Positions 10,963-23,478 of a stretch of 64,000 nt of DNA are shown one piece after another. Source of the DNA: Serripes groenlandicus (lineage: Eukaryota; Mollusca; Bivalvia; Cardiida; Cardiidae); assembly GCA_031761405.1 (NCBI GenBank), contig JASEVX010000003.1, forward strand, positions 111,612,579 to 111,676,578, written 5' to 3'. Position 1 is the first letter of the stretch; every line of letters starts with the position of its first letter. The translations under genes were made by a program, and so were the position numbers. The notes beneath the pieces are model-generated. The model saw only the letters and a list, made by a program, of their open reading frames with translations, made no database searches and was not told the DNA's origin.

Positions 10963-11772
10963 CTAGTAACTAGAATCGTTTATCATAAACGATACTGGCA
11001 ACCAGAATCTAGTATCGTTTATCATAAACGATACTGACAACCAGAATCTAGTTTCGTTTATCATAAACGATACTGGCAACCAGACACTAGTGTCGTTTAA
11101 GGAACTAGATATCTAACTTTTAATTTCTTCAACTAGTATGCACACAGACCCTTAGCTATACGTATCTAGCCCTAACAATGGGTTTTTAAACATACGTCTA
11201 GAATGGATGGCAAGTCCCGATGGGACAGCCGCGGAGGAGTAATAATAATCTTCATTTATCCTTCAATACATAAATAAATATCACAGGTCATGGTGTAATT
11301 AATAATTCATATTCTCATGACATTATAGTTAGTAAACATTATTTTAATAAATGCTATTTACAATAACATAGCACACATATCTGTCAGTTTTCATTCATGT
11401 TCACAGTTCACTGTTCACTTCAAGTGTTATGTGTTCAATAACATAATATAAGATTATTATTTCAACAGACACAATGAACTGTATATAATTGCTGTCCTAA
11501 AAGTATTCAGGAGCAATATCATATTAATCAAATATAGTAAGTGGACTTTTCATATAATAAATAACTTAGTAGTAATTATTATTATCACTCACTATATTTC
11601 TTTTTTACAGGTATTCTCCTCATTCATACACATGCTAATTCATTTATAATTGCACATAATATACATATATATAAACGAAACTAGATTCTGGTTGCCAGTA
11701 TCGTTTATGATAAACGATACTAGATTCTAGTTTGCCATTATCGTTTATGATAAACGATAAACGATACTAGAC
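10963..11772. mobile_element. Foldback element with palindromic-array termini
   Basis: The left end holds three 39-bp units of atcgtttatcataaacgat plus actggcaaccagaatctagt; each unit contains an 8-bp-stem hairpin and a small ctgg/ccag hairpin. The right end (11673-11772) holds the inverse units. About 575 bp of AT-rich, ORF-free DNA lies between. The whole can fold on itself. No transposase is present, so it would be non-autonomous if mobile. Confidence 0.75.
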
Positions 11773-11779
11773 ACCAACT

Positions 11780-12732
11780 TCATCTTACCTTCATGTGTTA
11801 CTAGCCCCAGCCCGACATACCAATCGGAAACATTCGGCTCAACTTGAGTTACCTCGCACATCGTTCAAGAGTTTTCCTTAACTTTGTGTTGTGAATCAGT
11901 TAGCGAATGTGTGATTAGGTTGAAAGTTATAAGTAATCCCTTATTTACAGGGGATACTATGTTTAATTAGCCCGTATGAAATACTACTATATAATCATTT
12001 GGAGCGGACCCGGAGCGGAATTACAGTGAAACATTCCCTATAGTTACGTCACGTTGTTATTCCCGGTGTGCTTTTATAAGCAAAGTATGGTCCGAGTGTC
12101 GATATATCACATGATTGTCACCATCAATTACTGTACCAACACAATTGGTATGTCGTCCCGGATACAACGTGAAAGATGTTGGCGTGATATATATCATGGT
12201 AGTCTTGGCTTCCTGTCAATTAATTACAAAGTACTAATCCGTCGTACCGTACATGCTTGCCTCAAACGGACAAACAAAACTAAGCGAAGTTGTATATTTC
12301 CCCATTTATAGCTCATTGAAGAAATCCACTGTGACCGAATGGTTAGCCGGTGGAATGTGAGGCCGCATCCTAATCCAGGTGTTTGTTTTTTGTTGTCATT
12401 TTTATAGTCGGTAATGGGTCATGTTCCCTAATTTTTCAATAAAAATTCCAAAGCAGAAGTTCAAAACAAATTCGAGAGAAAAAAAGGAAACAAAGGAGCA
12501 AAATGTTATGACCCTTACATGCAAGCATCTAATCACAGAGACATACAATCCATGTACTATAAAGGCATATAATTTGTGAAAAAGTTCCCAATTTAGCACG
12601 AAAGAAGACGCAAAAATTCCCAATTCCATGGGTATAGGTCATATTCCCAAAACTACACACAAAAAAAATGCCTACTCGGTGCGGTCATGTTGCAGTGCCC
12701 TGCCAACGACGTAAATTATCAATACTAGCAAC
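11780..12732. other. Unassigned stretch
   Basis: No exon identified. At 12336-12390 gaccgaatggttagccgg looks like a worn box A of a tRNA-like repeat. The rest shows no feature I can support. Confidence 0.4.
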
Positions 12733-13078
12733 CAGGAGCGTATCTCCCTTTATGGACTGTAGGCACGTGCCTACACATTTTTTCTCAAAATGCCCCCCAA
12801 AATGCAGCTGCGGCGATAGACATCTGCGTAATGTATCGACCAGATCAGACCGCGCTATCCGCGCACACTGATCCGGCCGACACATTCCGTCTTAGGGGGA
12901 TAGTTGTATAGAGTAGTCATTCCTGAAACTGAAAATCCACAGGAGGCGAAAAATGTCTATCCGGGTAGGCCTGCGTGGCATGCTTAGGCTGATCCGGGTC
13001 GACACTTTACGCAGAGTCCACAATGTTGATTTTCTCACGAGACGGCATACACATTGATGATTGCCAAGCTACGCCCCT
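12733..13078. mobile_element. Long variant of family C (second copy)
   Basis: Ends aggagcgtatctccctt and gccaagctacgcccctgg; the interior includes tgtaggcacgtgcctac and a C core with cacattccgtcttagg. It matches the element at 5350-5684 in layout, which defines the composite as a unit that moves as a whole. Confidence 0.75.
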
Positions 13079-14460
13079 GGCAACAATACGTATGTATAAC
13101 TCATTTGTCAAAGTCTTCTGTGTTGTTTTGGCCTTGTAGGCTCTGCTTGTTTTATTACGGAGTTTCGCTATCGAAAATTGCGACGAAACAGACAAACACG
13201 TCTAAATGCTAATCACTTTCGTGTTTATCTCAAGAAATGAGGTAATTATCTCCATTTTAAGGCTTTACCTAATCCTACATAGTACAACAGTTAGATCACA
13301 CAACGACCTTCAAAGCGACAGAATGTTAGAAAACATGTTCCTGCTTTGTAATTTGCAACTGACATGCTATTCAAAAACTATTTGATAGCTTTGGAAGTAA
13401 TATTGTAATGGGGTTTACATGACAAAAACAGAAATAACTTCATTTCAAAGCCCTTGAAGTAATTTGATCTGATTAGCCAAATTACTACGAGCAAGATCGT
13501 AAAATAGCCAGATTACTGCGAACGGATTTTGAACAAACGAATTTTCCAAAAAACGGGACACTATAGTTTTAGAAAGCTGTTATTTAAGCAACCCAGGAAG
13601 AAGAATAGGTAGTTTATCTTGTTCAAATTGAGCTTGACTGTCGATTACTGTCATTTGTTATTCCAGAAGTTATCTGTCACTGCCGAATTTCACAAAGTCG
13701 ACTCTTCCATGTTGAAAAGAAAATTCGACCATTTCAGTTTTCATCCAAGGATTGGATAAATTGTGAAGGAGCCAATGCTGACGTAACCTTCTTTAACACT
13801 TCCGTTAAACAAGACCGTTACTAATAGCTGGATTCTCACTTGCCAAGCAGTCTTAAAATAACTGTCCTCTCGATGTTGATATCCAAACCTAAATACGTCG
13901 AACCGTGAAAGTTCAACCGGTAACGGTTACCGGTCGAGGGTTTTCAATTCAGGGCTCCGCAATTGATTCTTTCCGACGAATGACGCACGGAATTGTGACT
14001 TACGTCATCTTTTTCTCACCAATCAGCTGTGGGAAGGTAGCTAGAAGTGTGCGTATTAATGGTACAAGAGATTCAAGAAAAGAATAGGTTTTCTAAGTGG
14101 CCGCCGTGATACAACTGAAATACTGTTGAGTGAGGCGTTAAAACTCCAATGCAATAAATGAATCTAACAATCTGTTCAGAGATGCTATTGGAACTCGAGA
14201 AGTGGACAAGACTTCGGACGTCGTTTATGAATATATACCCAAAATGAGAGTTGCGCATCATTTTTCGGTTATCAAATTCGATTAAAAATCGCCTCATTCC
14301 ACTTCAGATAAAAGATTATACGGTCTGAAAAATTACATAAATGGATTCAAATCACTAGAAAAAAAACCTTGAGGCACAAAACGCAAAAATGTCAATGTTA
14401 ACAATGACAACACCAACCAGTTATGAGACGCCACATGTAGTAAAAGAAAATATACAAATT
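13079..14460. other. Unassigned stretch
   Basis: AT-rich and non-coding. About 13676-13760 shows a worn reverse family B stretch (ttcacaaagtcgactcttcc, cattt-cag). About 14100-14160 (gccgccgtgatacaactga, gaggcgttaaaactccaat) resembles the SINE 3' module on the plus strand. No exon with sound splice sites was seen. Confidence 0.4.
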
Positions 14461-14672
14461 TAACCTTTTTCCCCTTGTAACAAATCCACAGCAGACGACT
14501 TTGAAAAACGTGAAAAATCTCTCCAATAAAAATTTAATTATTAAATAGAGTTGAAAACATTGTGGCAAAAGGATAAATTGCTCATAATGAGCAATTTCTC
14601 CTTTGTGTCACGATGTATTCATACGTTACCTGCCGAAGAGGCGTCAAAATGCGTCTACAGGTTGGAACATGT
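14461..14672. mobile_element. Family A MITE
   Basis: Left ttaacctttttcccc; strong centre gctcataatgagc; the right end is worn to gttggaacatgtaaa. Confidence 0.7.
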
Positions 14673-14820
14673 AAACCTGGTGCTGACACCATTTTTCATC
14701 TTAGCAGGAGACATCTTTGGAAAACATCTTTCATTTCCCCCAAAATGTTTCCTACTCAATACGGAAATCACAATTTCCCTTTGACCGCCTCAGACAATAT
14801 GTTAAATCCGCGGTACATAT

Positions 14821-15303
14821 ATGAGCCGTTCCTTGAGAAAACTAACATTATGGACTCTCCGTAAAGTATCGACCCGGATCAGTCTAAGCATGCCGCGCAG
14901 GCTAACCCGGACAGACATTTTCCGCCCACTGTGGATTTTCTGTTTCAGGAATCACTACTCTATCTATCCCCCCTTAGACGGAATGTGTCGGCCGGATCAG
15001 TCTGCGCGGACAGCGCAGGCTGATCTGGTCGATACATTACGCAGATGTCTATCGCCGCACCAACATTGTGGACTCTGCGTAAAGTATCGACCCGGATCAG
15101 TCTAAGCATGCCGCGCAGGCTAACCCGGACAAACACTGATCGCCTCCTGTGGCTTTTCTGGTTCAGGAATCATTACGCTATACCTATATCCCCCTGAGAC
15201 GGAATATGTCGACCCGGATTAGCCTCCGCTGACTGCGCAGGCTGATTTGGGTCGATACATTACGCAGAGTCCATACTGTTGGTTATCTCGTGAAACGGCT
15301 CAT
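14821..15303. mobile_element. Family C MITE head-to-tail dimer
   Basis: Two C copies share a junction at about 15047-15065 (gcagatgtctatcgccgcac). Outer ends are atgagccgttccttgag and ctcgtgaaacggctcat. The repeated actctgcgtaaagtatcg at about 14853 and 15072 gives a ~220-bp offset. Confidence 0.8.
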
Positions 15304-15572
15304 TTATATTTATATGAATTTATTAGACACGTCTCAGGAGTTGGAGAGTCTTTCCGATCGACTCTCCGTAACGGTATCCTATGTAGACGAATTGTGGGGT
15401 AAAAATAGAAGGGCTACATTTCTAGTTTGTTGTCATAAAGATGCATCTAAGACTTAATTACAGTCAAACCTATGCTAAAGACGACCGTTGTACAAAGTCA
15501 TTCCCTGTCTTTAGCAACCAAACTTTCTGCACACATGTTCCTGCAATTGAAGACCACTTCTGACCAAAGACC

Positions 15573-15826
15573 ATATCGAGGGCTTGGCGTGAAACAGTTG
15601 TAACTAAAATTGGTATTTTGTTACCAAGGTTTATCCACTCACCATAAAGTCTTTAAAAGTGTTAAATCATTTTTCTTGGTAAACAATGGAAATTTAGGTG
15701 CCATTGCTCGTTCTGAGCAATGGCACCTAAATTTGCATTGTTTACAAATGGGTCAAAATTGCCCCTAAACCAGGGTTTTCACAATAGGTTTTTAGTTACA
15801 ACCGTTTCACGCCAAGCCCTCGATAT
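15573..15826. mobile_element. Family D MITE copy 1
   Basis: TIRs atatcgagggcttggcg and cgccaagccctcgatat flank ~254 bp. The centre palindrome is ccattgctcgttctgagcaa plus tgg inside aaatttaggtg arms. The TA at each tip would fit a TA target duplication (Tc1/mariner-like inference). Confidence 0.85.
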
Positions 15827-15869
15827 TGTTTTATTCCCATTGATGGTCTTTAAACACAGGTTGGACAAG

Positions 15870-16028
15870 CACCTGCAGCAGAGCACTTTTGCAATAAACG
15901 TAGCAACAGGAGACCTTGTTCATATCCCTGTACTATTTACATGCGTTGATCGATGGAGATCTAACAACTGTTGTATAAATGTTTTTAAAGTCATCTGCAG
16001 TTGAGGTTTTGTATATGGGAAAGGGTTT
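15870..16028. mobile_element. Decayed family A MITE
   Basis: acctgcagcagagcactttt on the left, gtcatctgcagttgagg and atatgggaaagggttta on the right; the centre is lost. Confidence 0.45.
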
Positions 16029-16257
16029 ATCGTGTGCATATACAGATATATGTTAGTTGTTAGCCTAACAATAGCGAACACACCAGTTGACCTAACAATC
16101 ACACAACACCTACGCTGTTTACATCCGTCACAAGTATCCGCTCCGGGTCCGTATGAAGGTCCCAAATGTTGGCCCCGCTTTCATGTGAACTAGGGACAAT
16201 TGGATCCCGAGACAATAACTATACCTCTGAGTCATTGTCTTCAACCAAGTTATACAT

Positions 16258-16470
16258 GATTGATTGATCGGATACTTGATTGATTGCTCGATAATTGATT
16301 GATTGTATTAATTAATTGATTTGTTGATTGATGTTATTAATTAATTGTTTGGTTGATTTATTTTATTAAATAATTGATTGATTTGATAATTGATTTATTG
16401 AATGATTGGAGTTTGACGCCGTTTTCAAAGCCATTTCATTTATAGCTGGGCGGTCATTTCTTCTGGCCTT
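16258..16470 (-). repeat. SINE 3' module with expanded (TTGA)n tail
   Basis: A long degenerate ttgattgattg run (to about 16408) is followed by ggagtttgacgccgttttca, the reverse complement of the shared SINE tail module (gaaaacggcgttaaac). The tail microsatellite has grown to about 150 bp. Confidence 0.6.
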
Positions 16471-16799
16471 CTCGCTCATATACTCACATACAACATTCAT
16501 CCCACGTAACACACGACATACTGTGGTACTAATTGACGTGGCCCGACCGTGGCCCTATACTAACAGCTGTATTCATTCATGATACTTGACAAGCTGTAGG
16601 ACGATGTATGTTTTACTGTAAACATCGTGTATAAAACACGCGTCACGTCACACGAAAACAGACCTTCGGGACTTTGTCACAGGTAAATATCGGGATCAGC
16701 CTGATACTCCTTGCAGTTTGGTCAAAATGTCCCACCGTTAATTGTACAAACATCGTGCAAACATTTGTAGGACGGCTACGGTCCATGCAAAAGTAGAGC

Positions 16800-17045
16800 A
16801 TATCGAGAGCTTGGCGTGAAACGGTTGTAACAAATATCGGTATGTTGTTGCCAAGGTTAATCACCTCGCCGTAATGTCTCTATAAACGTTAAATCTTTTT
16901 TTCTTGGTAAACAATGGAAATTTAGATGCCATTGCTCGTTCTGAGCAATGGCACCTAAATTTGCATTGTTTACAAACGGGTCAAAATTGCCCCTAAAACA
17001 GGGTTTTCAAAATAGGTTTTTAGGTTTGACGCCAAGCCCTCAATA
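16800..17045. mobile_element. Family D MITE copy 2
   Basis: Left atatcgagagcttggcg, right gccaagccctcaatag; the right subterminal is shortened (aggtttgacgcc). The central palindrome is intact. Confidence 0.8.
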
Positions 17046-17333
17046 GGGAGTATATGCTTTAAAATCTCCGAAGGTGTGTTATGGTGTGACGTGGCTCACG
17101 ATGTATGCACCAGTAACATACTGTAAGAGACCGACATACGATTTTTCTCCTTTCGTCTTGGTGCATGAATGCATTACAGCCGTAACCTCGTGGTGTTAAC
17201 TTAGGGTCGTTTGGAATACCTGAATGCAGCTTTAGCAAGCTGATGTGTTGTTTCTTAGAAGTTAATCTTTAACACTGTTAAAGGTGATTGTTATGCATAC
17301 GATATATTATAAAATATGGGACGAAACATACAG

Positions 17334-17870
<537 letters not shown>

Positions 17871-18394
17871 GAGAGGGGGGGTATACCTGTGCCGTGTCCT
17901 CGATTAAGATTCAGAGTTTGTTTGAAATCACGACGCAAATAGAGAGCAAATAGTTAACATTGTAATGTTTCCATGATAAACAGTGTTCTTTCAATACTAC
18001 GACGGATCGATTCCTGTGAAGCCAGATTTTCTACCTAATTTTATTTGCAAACACAACTATTGTTCAGTAAATAGTGACTTGACGCAGTCATCTATTTTAT
18101 TTATGATAGTTATAATTTTTTTTTGAGATATTGTATCGATAATGAACGTATTTGTCCAGTCTCAGCTAGATATTGATTCTTCAAGTTGGGAGATTTATCG
18201 ATAGGTGTTAAAAAGTGCGATCGAATTACATTATTTACGATACAATACCTTAAATTTAGATTCTGGGTCAAGTATAACTGAAAATCAGTACGAAATATAT
18301 ATTATCCCTTTCCTTTAAACTATAATTATAAGTCTGGAATATTGAAAGCATGATGTTTCAATAGAATTGCTAATATTGCAGGAGAACTTAGATT
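17871..18394. other. Unassigned stretch
   Basis: AT-rich intervening sequence with no repeat or exon recognised. Confidence 0.4.
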
Positions 18395-18906
18395 TGAGCC
18401 GTCTCGCGAGAAAACCAACATTGTGGCCTCTGCGTAATATATCGACTCAGATCAGCCTGCGCAGACCGCGCAGACTGATCCGGGCCGACACATTCCGTCT
18501 CAGGGAGATACAGGTATAGAGTAATGATTCATGAAACAGAAAAAAACACAGGAGGCGAAAAATGTCTATATATCCTGGTAAGCCTGCGCAGTATGCTTAA
18601 ATTAGGCTGATCTGGGTCGATACTTTACGCAGAGTCCACAATGTTGGTTTTCTCGCGGGACGGCTCAAATGGCACACATCTGCGTAATGTATCGACCAGA
18701 CCAGCCTGCGCTGTCCGCGCAGACTGATCCGGCCGACACATTCCGTCTCAGGGCCATAGAGGTATAGAGTGGTGATTCCTGAAACAGAAAATCCACAGGA
18801 GGCGAAAAGTGTTTATCCGGGTAATCCTGCCTGGCATGCTTAGCCTGATCCGGGTCGATACTTTACGCAGTGTCCATAATGTTGGTTTTCTCGCGGGACG
18901 ACTCAT
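18395..18906. mobile_element. Family C MITE tandem pair
   Basis: First copy 18395-18668 (gagccgtctcgcgagaaaac to gcgggacggctcaa), second 18669-18906 (begins cacacatctgcgtaatg, lacking its outer left TIR, ends gcgggacgactcat). The pair share the boundary with no spacer. Confidence 0.8.
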
Positions 18907-18975
18907 TTGTTCGTTATGAGCAACTGATCATTTTCACATAGCGTGTTCAATGCCCGTCTGTTGCAGATGCTTCAT

Positions 18976-19191
18976 ATGAGCCATCCAACGAGAAAACCAA
19001 CATTGTGCACTCGGACAGACACTTTTCGCCCCCCTGTGGAGTTTCTGTTTCAGTAATCATTACTCTACACCCCTATCCCCCTGAGACGGAATGTTTCGGC
19101 CCGGATTAGCCTGTGCGAAGTGCGCAGGCTGATTTGGATCGATATATGACGCAGAGTACATAATGTTGGTTTTCTCGTGGAACGACTCAAT
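18976..19191. mobile_element. Family C MITE with internal deletion
   Basis: Ends atgagccatccaacgag and tcgtggaacgactcaa. The left arm jumps from acattgtgcactc to ggacagacacttttcgcc, deleting the gcgtaaagtatcgacc part. Confidence 0.75.
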
Positions 19192-19469
19192 TATGTTGTA
19201 TGTGTCGGGTGAAAGGATAAGATGTGTAAAATCTCATTTTAAACTTACACTTTTGCAACAATATAACATTCGCAGTATACTTTGTACTGTCTCCCTAAAT
19301 TGTACTTTGCGCCGCTTTGAACAATTTCCATTAATATCAAGGGGTTTTCTGGTTAAGTTACCAGTACTACTGATCTATTTATCCTGACACCTACGAGTCA
19401 GTTGTGATGCTAAATACTGGGCGACAAAGAGGGAAATTAATTGCTACCATGTGTTAAGCCTTTGGTTTG

Positions 19470-19552
19470 ATTCCGTTGGGGATCGAACCCGCGACCTCAA
19501 GGAGCCGAGGCGGACGCTATACCACGACATCACCGAGGCGGTCTCGGAAAAA
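19470..19552 (-). repeat. tRNA-derived SINE head
   Basis: On the minus strand gtcgtggtatagcgtcc (box A-like) and gcgggttcgatcccc (box B) at tRNA spacing. There is no intact acceptor stem and the sequence resembles the SINE at 19640, so it is a SINE rather than a tRNA gene. Confidence 0.6.
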
Positions 19553-19639
19553 GCAAAACTCAACTTAGAATAAAAATCAGTACTCAAGTTTAAATATCGG
19601 TTTAGTGTTTGCAATGTATTACTTATTTCCTTTACAGTA

Positions 19640-19900
19640 GACCGCATCGGTGGTGTAGTGATATAGAGGGCGCCTCGGGTGCGGGAGGTTCGATCACACG
19701 TCGGGTCATACCAAAGACTTTAAAAATGGTAGTAATGGTAGTAATGGCTGCCCTACTTGGCGCTTAGCGTTGCGGGATAAGCATTACGACTGACTGGCTA
19801 GTGTCAGAATAAATAGAACAGTAGTACTGGTAACCCCGGAAACAACGTGATACAAATGAAAAATTGTTGAAAGCGGCGTTTAACACCAAGCAATAAAACC
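19640..19900 (+). repeat. Full-length tRNA-derived SINE
   Basis: Head with box A tggtgtagtgatatagagg and box B ggaggttcgatcac, a ~130-bp body (ggctgccctacttggcgc) and the shared 3' module gttgaaagcggcgtttaaca followed by ccaagcaataaaa. About 260 bp. Confidence 0.7.
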
Positions 19901-19946
19901 CCTTATAATAATATTTCATATGTCAAACCTCACCTGTGACCTTTCG

Positions 19947-20157
19947 TTAACCCTTTCCCAAATACGACAACTCTGCAGCAGCACGATTTTGAAATCATAT
20001 TGGCAAAAATGTGAAATATCTGATACATGAGAGTTAAATCATTAAATCGAGTTGACTACATTCTGGCAAAAGGGGGAATTGCTCACCATGAGCAATTTCT
20101 CCTTTTGCCACAATGTTTTCAAAAGTCGTCTGCTCGGAATGCGTATGCAATGGTTAA
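19947..20157. mobile_element. Family A MITE
   Basis: TTAA-ccctttcccaaa on the left; the right end is shortened to caatggttaa. Strong centre gctcaccatgagc with ccttttgccacaatg. Confidence 0.75.
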
Positions 20158-20317
20158 AAATACAATGTTCGCATATTGTGATAATGTTATCTGGTAGGTT
20201 ATTTGTGCTGTAAGAATAATATAAACAAAATGTATACATCATGTTAATTCCCTATACTATCTATTAATTATAACATGATTGATTCACATTAATGTAGATT
20301 GATTAGTATGTGTCATG

Positions 20318-20600
20318 ACCCTCAACCGGTCAATGTTGATGGAAGCTGTTATATTTAGACTCAGATTAACCCGCGCTTCCGTGTATTCTAATCCTAATTC
20401 CTAAAGTCATCCGCAACAGCAAAAACTCGCGAGATTATTACAGAGAAAAATAAACATTTGGGAGAACGAACGATGGGAGAGAATGATGGAGCATTGACGA
20501 TATAGGTCTGGACTCACCTGTCAATGTTGATGGAAACTGTATTCACTAGACCCCGGTTAGCCAGAATTTACGTGTATCAAAATCCTGATTCACTCAATTC
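20318..20600. repeat. Degenerate direct duplication (~190-bp offset)
   Basis: ggtcaatgttgatggaagctg at about 20327 recurs as tgtcaatgttgatggaaactg at about 20519, followed in both by cgtgta-t and aatcctaattc / aatcctgattc. No function can be read from it. It lies 200-500 bp inside the intron behind the signal-peptide exon. Confidence 0.6.
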
Positions 20601-20803
20601 TTATACCTTAATGCACCATATAAAACACTGTTTAGACATACAAGGGAGTGAGTCTTGTCTAACAATTCGGGTCTTATTGTGTATTTGACAGTAATAGTAA
20701 CAATAGTAGTTTAACAAAAATATAAAAACAAACTACATGACTTTCACGCACATCACCCGCACACGCTTTCACAAAATACTATTGGTTAAGTTTTGATATT
20801 TAC

Positions 20804-20891
20804 CTGAAAAGTCGTCCTGTCCCGTAACGTCCCGCACACAGACCATGATGAGAACCGGGAAGATCGCCAGCACAGCGTTACACCACTCCAT
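20804..20891 (-). CDS. First coding exon: signal peptide, likely of the Ly6/quiver-like gene
   Basis: Read on the minus strand, an ATG at 20889-20891 opens 29 codons plus one base: MEWCNAVLAIFPVLIMVCV, then RDVTGQDDFS. This is a short n-region, a hydrophobic stretch of about 14 residues and a polar tail, typical of a cleavable signal peptide; cleavage near VTG/Q is plausible. The exon ends cag|gtaaat, a sound donor in phase 1. The ATG context is favourable (g at -3, g at +4) and an in-frame TAG lies nine codons upstream. The exon is GC-richer than its AT-rich flanks. Its phase fits the CYxC exon at 1358-1504, giving DDFS-G-PIKCYYC, where the mature Ly6 domain would begin a few residues after cleavage, as in that family. 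The link across ~19.3 kb of repeats is inferred, and another unseen exon could be the true partner. No convincing core promoter was recognised upstream. Confidence 0.62.
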
Positions 20892-21368
20892 CACTACTGC
20901 TAAATGTATACAGTCTATTTCGCTCCATTCATCACGAATCAATCATAATCACGTATGTTACATTCGTGTGCATTTCTCCTTTGTTTTTGTAATCCACAGT
21001 TAATTATAATCCAATCCAATCTTCTTATTTTGTAATGAAATCCAATGTCCTTTGTATATTCCTTGTACTAAGTAACACACTGTATTACCGTATTAAATAC
21101 AGAACGTGTTTGTTGTCATATAGCCTTCTATATGGCACAACCGTATAAATATCCTTTATGGCCAAAAAGTCCTTCAATAATATCAATAGATTAGCGCATT
21201 TAAATATCATCGATCGGTGGGTTGATTTAATCCTCGCTAAATCGTTTGTAATTAAACCTTCACAATATGCTTTACCTGGATACTTTACACAGGGCCGCAC
21301 AAATTGTCATAAGTTTAGGTCTTCTAATACCAGAAATGATTTTGAAATTAGGAACATTTTCGATTATC

Positions 21369-21470
21369 AAACACTTGATTTTTTTTGTTACGCTATCAAA
21401 CGTGTTTATGCCAAATCAAACACTTGATTTTTGTTTGTTACGATATCAAACGTGTTTATGCCATGTCAAA
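21369..21470. repeat. Short tandem duplication (~51 bp x2)
   Basis: caaacacttgatttttt ... atcaaacgtgtttatgcc occurs twice in a row. It lengthens an ORF in this stretch that is otherwise unremarkable. Confidence 0.75.
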
Positions 21471-21797
21471 CATTGTGGAACATGTTCTTACTTTAAATTT
21501 GAGATGAATCCGATATTTACAAACATGTTCACTGTCTTCACGATTTTTCGCAGTTTGCGATATGTCAAAAGTTGTTTGAATATTCGTTGTTGTAGAATAT
21601 TGATCAACTGCTTTAAGTTAATGGTTTTCCAAACAGTGTAGCCTATAGAGCTCGAATTTGTCCATTTTTAATGTTCAAACGTCAGAGTAGAACAGAACAG
21701 AAGACGTCATTAAAGACGTCCGTTGCATTTTTCACAGACTTCTGCTTGACACACGTCCAAGTGTTTTAGATAATACCTATAAATTAGAAGGGATAAT

Positions 21798-22024
21798 GTA
21801 ACCCTTCTCCAACAAACAGACGCCTTCTGACGCAATTGTAGCAGCCGACGTTTGAAAGCATTATGACAAAAGGAGAAATTGCTCATGATGAGCAATTTCG
21901 CTTTTGTCTCAATGCTTTAATATCTATTCAATAATTTTATTTTCATTTATAGAGGTTTTCCTTATTTTCTCTGCAGGTTTTCAAAGTCGTCTGCTGCAGA
22001 TGTGTTGTATGCTGGAAAAGGTTA
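21798..22024. mobile_element. Family A MITE
   Basis: Left gtaacccttctcc, right gctggaaaaggttac; the centre gctcatgatgagc is intact. Confidence 0.75.
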
Positions 22025-22059
22025 CTAGTCCCCGAGCGTCTGTATCGAACGTTTACCTC

Positions 22060-22275
22060 ATACGAAAATGTCAGAGTCGTATGCTTCAAAACTGCACGGG
22101 GAAAAAATTGAAAGTCATGATAAATACAAATATTAATTTTACAAATAGGGTAGAACGAATTGGAGTAACGGAGAAATAGCTTATTTTAAACAATGTCCTC
22201 TTTTTTCAATAATATTTTCAAAAAGTTGGTTGCCGCAACTGCGTCACGTGTCGTCTGTGTCAGGGAAAGGGTTAA
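22060..22275. mobile_element. Decayed family A MITE
   Basis: Right end cagggaaagggttaa clear; left arm tcagagtcgtatgcttc poor. The central hairpin is mostly lost. Confidence 0.45.
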
Positions 22276-22369
22276 CGTCTGCGGGATTCACTATCACCTG
22301 AACATCGGGTATTCATTATTGTAATCGGCCATTATTACATAATGGATTCGTCTATTTGCAATAAACCAG

Positions 22370-22605
22370 TTAACCATTTCCTACATATAGACGCTTTCTG
22401 ACGCCTCTGCAACAGACGACTTTTTGAAAACCTTGTGACAATAGACGAAATTGCTCGAAACGATCAATTTCTCCTTTTGCCACAATCTTTTCAACTCTTT
22501 TCAGCTAGTATACACTCATTTTTTTTATTTGAGATATTCCATATTTCTGTCTACACATTTTCAAAGTCGTCTGCTGCAGATTTGTTGTATGTGGGAATGA
22601 ATTAA
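22370..22605. mobile_element. Family A MITE (left of a TTAA-sharing pair)
   Basis: TTAA-ccatttcctacata to gtgggaatgaa-TTAA, 236 bp. Its right TTAA is also the left TTAA of the next copy. Confidence 0.85.
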
Positions 22606-22820
22606 CCCTTCACTCATGTAGACGCTTTCTGACGCCTCTGCATCAGACGGCTTTTTGAAAACATGGCGACAAAAGGAGAAATTGCTCAAAACGAGCAATT
22701 TCTTCTTTTGTCACCATGTTTTCAACTCGATTCAATTATTGTACTCTTATTTAAAGAGAGTTTCCATTTACGTATTCAAAGTCGTCTGCTGCAGATTTGT
22801 TGTATGTGGGACACGATTAA
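22602..22820. mobile_element. Family A MITE (right of a TTAA-sharing pair)
   Basis: TTAA-cccttcactcatg to gtgggacacga-TTAA. Centre gctcaaaacgagc; both arms contain gacaaaaggag / cttcttttgtc. Confidence 0.85.
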
Positions 22821-23053
22821 CCCAACCCACCCAACGTGTTTATTGCTGCTGTACTGGCATCAACAAATTAGCACGTAGACATAACAACTAGTAGAAGGTT
22901 TTTTCCCAACATAAGATCAAGATCTAATCTGCTTTGTATCGGGGGGGGGGGGGTAAACAAAAAATTAACAGACATCGACTGAATATCTGACGGAGAAAAA
23001 CCAGAATCAGAAAGCATGGCATTAACCTTGCAAACTGGTAAACTGAAAATGTG

Positions 23054-23218
23054 TTAAAACGTTCCCACAAACAGACCGTTTTCTTTCTTCTGCCACTATG
23101 GTTTTAACTCCATGTATTAGTATTACCCATGCTTTTGTTCATAGAGGTTTTCCGCTTTATTGCCTACATGTTTTCAATGTCGTCTGCTGTAAATATGTTG
23201 TATATGGGAAAGGGTTAA
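23054..23218. mobile_element. Family A MITE with deleted left arm
   Basis: TTAA at both ends (ttaaaacgttcccac, atgggaaagggttaa). The left hairpin arm is missing, so the central palindrome is gone. Confidence 0.65.
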
Positions 23219-23349
23219 CATCGCAATGCTCGGATTCGAACTATATTATGCAATACATATACAATTTTCTTTGTTAGAGTATTTACATCACCGGTCACTA
23301 GTATTATCCTTACCTATAAACAATACATCTGCCGTGTATAATAATCAAA

Positions 23350-23478
23350 TAAAACTGAAAACAATGTGGCAAAAGGTGAAATTGCTTATTATGAGCAATT
23401 TCACATTTTACCGCAATGTATTCAAAAGTAGAATTTAGCAGAGGCGTCAGAAAGCTTCTGTATATGGGAAAGCGTTAA
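23350..23478. mobile_element. Family A MITE lacking its left terminal part
   Basis: Starts ctgaaaacaatgtggcaaa; centre gcttattatgagc; ends atatgggaaagcgttaa. Confidence 0.65.

Noticed and set aside
21267..21641. 124-codon plus-strand ORF near the signal-peptide exon
   Set aside because: Lengthened by a ~51-bp tandem duplication; hydrophobic and biased composition of AT-rich DNA; no domain.
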